In this document: in pieces, positions 59,893-64,000 of the stretch
Numbering within the stretch: the first letter of the stretch is position 1
Layout: the number at the start of each line of letters is the position of its first letter
Assembly (NCBI GenBank): GCA_034520625.1
Contig: JAXHNI010000003.1
Coordinates: forward strand, 186,001-250,000
Direction: 5' to 3'
DNA length: 64,000 nt
Source: JAANXG01 sp034520625
GTDB taxonomy: Bacteria > Pseudomonadota > Gammaproteobacteria > Arenicellales > JAANXG01
Notes under the pieces: generated by a model
Databases searched by the model: none
Seen by the model: the letters and a program-made list of their open reading frames with translations, nothing else
Told to the model about the DNA's origin: nothing
Translations under genes and position numbers: made by a program

Positions 59893-60845
59893 ATCGCCAT
59901 CGTAAGCCGTTGATTTAATAAGGATCGGCTTGCCGTTGGAGGAAGGGTTTTTCGTATAGTGCGTTCCCGAACCGAGTAATCCGGTGGAAGAGCGGGGCCA
60001 CACGTCCAGTGTCGCGGATGCACCCGTTACGCCTGTTATGTCACCGTTACGCCCGTTACGTCAGAGACTCAGGCGCAAAGAACTCATCCCCTGGCGGGGA
60101 TATACTGAACCGGTGCCCACCAGGCTGCACAACGGAGATTATCAACCTGTACCAGGAGCCGCCTGAGTCTCGTGCCGGTTCCGGACCCAGCACGAGAGGC
60201 GCTCAGATCGTTTGTGCGGTCCGGAACGCCCGGAACCGCGCCCCCGTTTGCGTTTTCGGAAGAACCGCGCCAACTGCGGCAACCTGCGGGCGGTGGTCGA
60301 GCAGACCCTTTGCCAGTGGCTGGATGGCGGACGGGCACCGGCGCAATCTGGGTCTCCTCAAGGAGTTGGGTCTGACATCCGCCATCGTGGACAAGCCACA
60401 GGCTGCGAGCACTCGACGCCGCTCTGAGGGCTTCTTTGGCGGAGATCCGTTTCCATGACCGGAATACGGAGGTCTGGACGGGTCAGTCGGCCGCCGAACG
60501 GTGCCCCCGACTTCTACGGCGAGGAGAAGACCAGAGATTGGGGGCCGACGGTTGAACGCCTTGCCGGCGGGGGCCGACATCCTGCTGAACAACCGCTCCC
60601 GGGACTGCGCGGTACGAAACGCCCTTCAGAAGACCGACCTGCTGGGAGGGGGGATAAGGCCAGAGAGTGGAAGGCACACCGTTGCGCGACAGCCCACACA
60701 CCCCCGTCTCACAACAGTGGGTTCCCGGTGGATGGGTCCCATCTGGAGCCGACGCCGACGCTGTCTAACGGCATCGTCGATGTTACGCCGGCACTAATCC
60801 GGCCGATACGAGTATTGACGTCTGAATGCATTCGGAGATTACGCG
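59893..60845. other. Degenerate region without clear genes
   Basis: Several short open frames overlap here on both strands with no recognised motif and irregular codon use. A 20-base unit (CCGTTACGCCTGTTATGTCA) occurs twice in tandem at 60024-60063 with two differences. I could not assign a product to any frame. Confidence 0.5.
60024..60063. repeat. Two tandem 20-bp units
   Basis: The unit CCGTTACGCCTGTTATGTCA is at 60024-60043 and repeated with two base changes at 60044-60063. Function is not evident. Confidence 0.75.
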
Positions 60846-61430
60846 TTAGGTAGGGACTATCGTAATCTCGGTGACCGCGGCTGATCCAAGATTCTCTCCG
60901 AAGGCCGTTGCTGACAAATTGGCAGACACAGCGAACATCCCGCATTCCAACTCGATAAGCCCATTGGCAGTCTCGGTAACAGGAGATGGATCACCCTCAC
61001 CGCAAGCGTTCGCTAGCCTCGAGGAGTCCTCGGCAAACCTAATTACCGCGCTAACAATTTGATCGGGCTCTGGCCCGCATTCGACCACGATTTGATCCGG
61101 AGACGGAGAAGGCGGGTCACATTCGACCTGTTGCACATCGAAGGCTACACAATTGTCCTCGCAACTGAACGTAACGAGGCGGCAGAGGCGGCTAGTCGAA
61201 CAGTTACCTTCACAACCAACTGGAAGTTCCACCATGCAACCACTCGGAGACACTTGTGCATGCGCAGGAAGCAGAACACTTTTCACAACAGGCGGCGTCC
61301 ATTGTCCGGGAAGGAACAGGGATGTTACCCCTGCCGCCAGCCCTGAACCCAGGACCCGACGTCGTACGGAGGTCGGGTGTTCGGAAGCGGAGGACTTCTG
61401 GTTTTGATTGGACGGATTGCTTTTTCGCAT
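60846..61430 (-). CDS. Secreted cysteine-rich protein with twin-arginine-like signal
   Basis: The protein of about 194 residues begins with a Tat-like signal SVRRRVLGSGLAAG and the typical later block WTPPVVKSVLLPAHAQ, seen in many exported gammaproteobacterial proteins of unknown use. The mature part has at least nine cysteines, concentrated in GCEGNCSTSRLC and SCEDNC, and a repeat of acidic CGPEPDQ/CDPPSPSPDQ. AGAGGAG precedes the ATG at 61430. Function unknown. It lies inside the mobile-element remnants. Confidence 0.7.
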   Translation of the reverse strand: MRKSNPSNQNQKSSASEHPTSVRRRVLGSGLAAGVTSLFLPGQWTPPVVKSVLLPAHAQVSPSGCMVELPVGCEGNCSTSRLCRLVTFSCEDNCVAFDVQQVECDPPSPSPDQIVVECGPEPDQIVSAVIRFAEDSSRLANACGEGDPSPVTETANGLIELECGMFAVSANLSATAFGENLGSAAVTEITIVPT

Positions 61431-61737
61431 CGGGCGACTCCTCTTCGACTTACTTTGGTGCTGACCCGGAGCTAACCTCGTCCGAAACGAGGCCCACCAG
61501 GTGGTTGGTTTTAAGTGGAATCGTTGAGGCTTAAAAATACCATACAAGGAGTTTTCCCAGCCACCCCGCACCGTCGTCGCTTTTGCGACGCTTCTGGGCT
61601 ATCCGGAAGGAGTACGTTTGGCCGCCTCCAGCCAAATACTGCGCGTAAGCTTAGCGACCGTTATACGGTAGACAGCCGACCTCGTCGATCACCGGTTCCG
61701 CCGGTAGCTCTCGACCCAAAGCGGTCTTAGCCAAGTT

Positions 61738-61985
61738 GTGTTTATCGTTGTCCTGTTCCCGGGCTGCAACCGTTTTCAGCGCGAACGCTTTGCGTCCGGC
61801 TTGTGGGCCGACAGCGATGCGGTAGGTGATCGAATGGCCGAGCAGGTCGATCAGGGCGGATTCGTCGGCGGTTTCGAGTTACAGGTGGGTGTTCTCGATG
61901 TCGCGCACCAGCAGACCCTCGTGTTCCAGATAGGCGCCAACGCGCTGGCTGATCGCGTGGATCAACCGTTCCTATGCTTGGTCTG
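61738..61985 (-). pseudogene. IS91-like transposase internal remnant
   Basis: The minus strand reads ISQRVGAYLEHEGLLVRDIE, then NTHL, a stop, and LIDLLGHSITYRIAVGPQAG RKAF. YRIAVGPQAGRK is a hallmark of the IS91-like Y2 transposases. The in-frame stop near 61880 and lack of both ends show it is dead. A few bases further, a stretch (VIDEVGCLPY) may be an IstB-like crumb, but it is too short to rely on. Confidence 0.65.
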
Positions 61986-62129
61986 CTCGAACGGGTGGAC
62001 GCTTACGCCGAGCAAATGACGCGGGCCACCCCCGGCGTGCAATTCAGTCGAGTGGATGCTGTGCGTTTTCTACTCACGCATGCCTTGGACGAGCTGGAGA
62101 AGGGACCAGCGCAGAAACGAAGTAAATAG
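61974..62129 (+). CDS. Small ribbon-helix-helix-like protein (51 residues, probably truncated)
   Basis: The 51-residue ORF reads LLERVDAYAEQMTRATPGV, then FSRVDAVRFLLTHALDELEK. This resembles the last two helices of CopG/Arc-type DNA-binding proteins, with the leading beta strand missing. The ORF begins inside the IS91-like remnant's opposite strand, so the original start may have been lost. It may be a decayed antitoxin or plasmid regulator; no toxin gene is beside it. Confidence 0.5.
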   Translation: MLGLLERVDAYAEQMTRATPGVQFSRVDAVRFLLTHALDELEKGPAQKRSK

Positions 62130-62580
62130 GTGGACCAGATCGGATGAGGCGGGATGCCGTGGCAGCGGACACAGATCGGTAAGTTGTTGGGGCCGGCCAC
62201 CTTCACTGAGTGCTCACACGCATCTATGAAGCCTTTCTGCTGACCTGCCGCACACTGCACAGGCGAAACACAGATCATCGCCTTTGTGACCCCCGGCCTC
62301 GATCAAGGCGACCCTGGCGCACATCGGTGAGCCGACGCGCTCGCCGCAGAGGCCCCGGGCCGCGACCCGCCGGCCTGGGCCGGCGATGGCCAGCGACGGC
62401 CCGCAGCGACCACAGGCGGGCGCCCGCCTCGGTTGATCGAGCCAGTAACCGCGGCGAATTTGCAACGGAGGCGGTTGTATTCCCTTTCCTCCGGCGCTCG
62501 CCGTCCGAGCCCGCGGCGCGGGCAATCGTCGGCTCAGCCGGGAAACGGACGCATCCGGTGAACGATGCCGGCTCCGGCTG
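62130..62580. other. Non-coding or degenerate stretch before GGDEF/EAL gene
   Basis: Over about 450 bases I see no gene with recognisable motifs. A minus-strand frame near 62214-62300 has CFACAVCGRS, a two-CxxC fragment, but no continuation. The stretch probably ends the transposon-derived area. Confidence 0.4.
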
Positions 62581-64000
62581 TCACGAGGTCGCTTGCCGCA
62601 GCGGCAGCACTGTTCGTTGCTGCAGCAACCAACGGAAGTCCTCGGCCTCCAAGGGCACGCTGTAGTAGAACCCCTGGCCCAACTGGCAGCCGAGCTCCTG
62701 CAGGGCATCGGATACGGCCTGGTCTTCGACGCCCTCGGCGACCGCCTCGGCCCCGATCGCGCCCGCGACCCCCACGACCGTGTTGACGATGTTGCGGCTG
62801 TAGGGGTCGTCCAGCACCTTCTGCACGAACCCCTTGTCGATCTTAATCTCGTCGAACGGGTATCTCTGCAGGTAGAGCAGCGACGAGTAGCCCGTCCCGA
62901 AGTCGTCGAGCGACAACTGAACGCCCATGTCGTGCAGCGTCGTCAACTGCTGGAGCAACGGATCCAACTGCCGCTCGAAGACGCTTTCCGTGATCTCGAG
63001 CGACAGGCACGACGGCGCGAGATCGTGCAGCGCCAGGGCCTCGCGCACCGTCGTGACGAAATCGCCGACCAGCAGCTGCACGAGCGAGACGTTCACCGCG
63101 ACGCGGAACCGTAACGGCTGCTCGCCCTGCCATTGCCGCAGGCAACGGCACGCCTCGTTGACGACCCAGTCGCCGATGGGCCCGATGAGCTGGCTCTGTT
63201 CGGCGTGCGGAATGAAGCTGTCGGGCGGCTGCAGTCCGCGCTCGGGATGGCGCCAGCGCAGCAACGCCTCGCAGGAAATGATCTCACCGGTGGCGAGGAC
63301 GACCTTGGGCTGGAACTGGAGCTCGAAGTCGTGTTGCTCGAGCGCATCGCGCAGCTCGCGATTGACGCGGATGCGGTCCTGCGCCTGTTCCTTCAGTCGC
63401 TGGTTGTATTCCGCCAGGGATTGGACCGAATCGTGGAAGCGGGTGTGCGACAGCGCGAGCGACGCCTCGCGCAGCAGCTCGTCGATCGAGCGCCGGCGCT
63501 CGCCGAGTTGAGTGTATCCGAACCGTGCATCCATTTCGACCCGCACCCGCACCAGCTCGAACGGCGCGTCGAAGACGGCGAGCAGCTGCTGCAGACGCTG
63601 CTCGCGCCCTTGGTCGCCGCGCTCGGGCAGGAACACGATAAAATCGTTGCCACCGGTGCGCCCGACCGCGCCGTCGGAGCCGGAACATCGACGCAGCCGC
63701 TCGCCCAACTGTACGAGGAGCTGGTCGCCGGCCTCGAAACCGTGCGCCTCGTTGACGTCGTGCAGGCCGCGCACGTTCAACGACACGAACATGGCATCGG
63801 GCTGCCAGCTGGTATCCGCGATCAGCGCTTCCACGTGCTGCACGAAACCGCTGCGCGAGAGCAATCCGGTCAGCGGATCCTGGTGCGCGAGCCGCTCGAG
63901 CGCCTGCTCGGCGAGTATGCGCTCGGTGATGTCGACGTGCATGATCACGGCACCCGATGACGGCAGATTGTGATCGTGCTCGACCAGATGAGTGGCCATC
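62581..64000 (-). CDS. PAS-GGDEF-EAL signalling protein, N-terminus beyond window
   Basis: The frame continues to the window edge; the visible part begins in the last strands of a PAS domain (SSGAVIMHVDITERILAEQ). A GGDEF domain follows (ALERLAHQDPLTGLLSRSGF), but the catalytic site reads GRTGGNDF, so cyclase activity is probably lost. The EAL domain has CEALLRWRHPE, NVSLVQ, LEITESVF, LDDFGTGYSSL and EGVEDQAV, with the metal and catalytic residues present. It is likely to cleave cyclic di-GMP, with the GGDEF domain perhaps sensing GTP. Confidence 0.88.
   Translation of the reverse strand, partial: MATHLVEHDHNLPSSGAVIMHVDITERILAEQALERLAHQDPLTGLLSRSGFVQHVEALIADTSWQPDAMFVSLNVRGLHDVNEAHGFEAGDQLLVQLGERLRRCSGSDGAVGRTGGNDFIVFLPERGDQGREQRLQQLLAVFDAPFELVRVRVEMDARFGYTQLGERRRSIDELLREASLALSHTRFHDSVQSLAEYNQRLKEQAQDRIRVNRELRDALEQHDFELQFQPKVVLATGEIISCEALLRWRHPERGLQPPDSFIPHAEQSQLIGPIGDWVVNEACRCLRQWQGEQPLRFRVAVNVSLVQLLVGDFVTTVREALALHDLAPSCLSLEITESVFERQLDPLLQQLTTLHDMGVQLSLDDFGTGYSSLLYLQRYPFDEIKIDKGFVQKVLDDPYSRNIVNTVVGVAGAIGAEAVAEGVEDQAVSDALQELGCQLGQGFYYSVPLEAEDFRWLLQQRTVLPLRQATS

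Noticed and set aside
61660..61735. VIDEVGCLPY reading on the minus strand as an IstB remnant
   Set aside because: The match is about ten residues and no Walker motif or flanking sequence supports it.
1..64000. CRISPR arrays, tRNA and rRNA genes
   Set aside because: I saw no regularly spaced direct repeats, no cas genes, and no tRNA-like T-loop with a matching acceptor stem. A tRNA scan would settle it.

Overview
This is a GC-rich bacterial chromosome segment. The order smc-zipA-ligA, the cysZ, djlA and two-domain cytochrome c4 genes, a PhoP/PhoQ-like pair and two DAHP synthases point to a gammaproteobacterium. A bacterial ATP sulfurylase of the type used by sulfur oxidisers and abundant short palindromic repeats make a Chromatiales-like sulfur-metabolising organism a reasonable but unproven guess. 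I saw no rRNA, tRNA or CRISPR array.

The left two thirds (1-51.7 kb) is mostly ordinary core genome. From left to right it holds: a membrane glycosyltransferase-like gene cut by the window edge; a secreted subtilisin with a C-terminal barrel-like part; a translation block (cysS, sufE, gltX, then dihydroorotase on the other strand and thrS); an M23 peptidase; an FKBP isomerase; a DUF2726 protein; adk; a retropepsin-like protease; small envelope proteins; a PhoPQ-like two-component system with djlA; a quinone oxidoreductase; cysZ and queF; smc-zipA-ligA; rimO; a malonyl-CoA synthetase; a DUF1820 protein; a coupled pair of large GTPases; cytochrome c4; sixA; DAHP synthase; sat; an SH3-domain anchor protein; trmH and a second DAHP synthase. 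From 41.9 to 51.7 kb come a DUF2079 membrane protein, an acyl-CoA ligase and enoyl-CoA hydratase pair, an unknown gene, an alpha/beta hydrolase, an aldo/keto reductase, arfB and a hibernation-factor gene, and two coupled short-chain dehydrogenases.

The right part (51.7-62.5 kb) is accessory. It holds an XRE-type regulator divergent from a small lipoprotein with a clear palindrome between them, an unusual secreted protein, a 134-bp copy of part of the nearby dehydrogenase gene, an AsmA protein, a complete but mutationally broken IS66-family element, tails of IS91-like, IS5-like and serine-recombinase genes, a small ribbon-helix-helix ORF and a secreted cysteine-rich protein. The window ends inside a PAS-GGDEF-EAL protein.

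The most notable non-coding content is a set of palindromic interspersed repeats of at least five kinds. In one kind (three copies near 10.9, 19.1 and 29.3 kb) the central segment of the middle copy is inverted relative to its flanks. Another, at 38.9-39.1 kb, folds into several successive hairpins and supplies the stop codon of a neighbouring gene. The tandem GTPase genes at 31.7-34.9 kb are the best candidate for a poorly described protein system.
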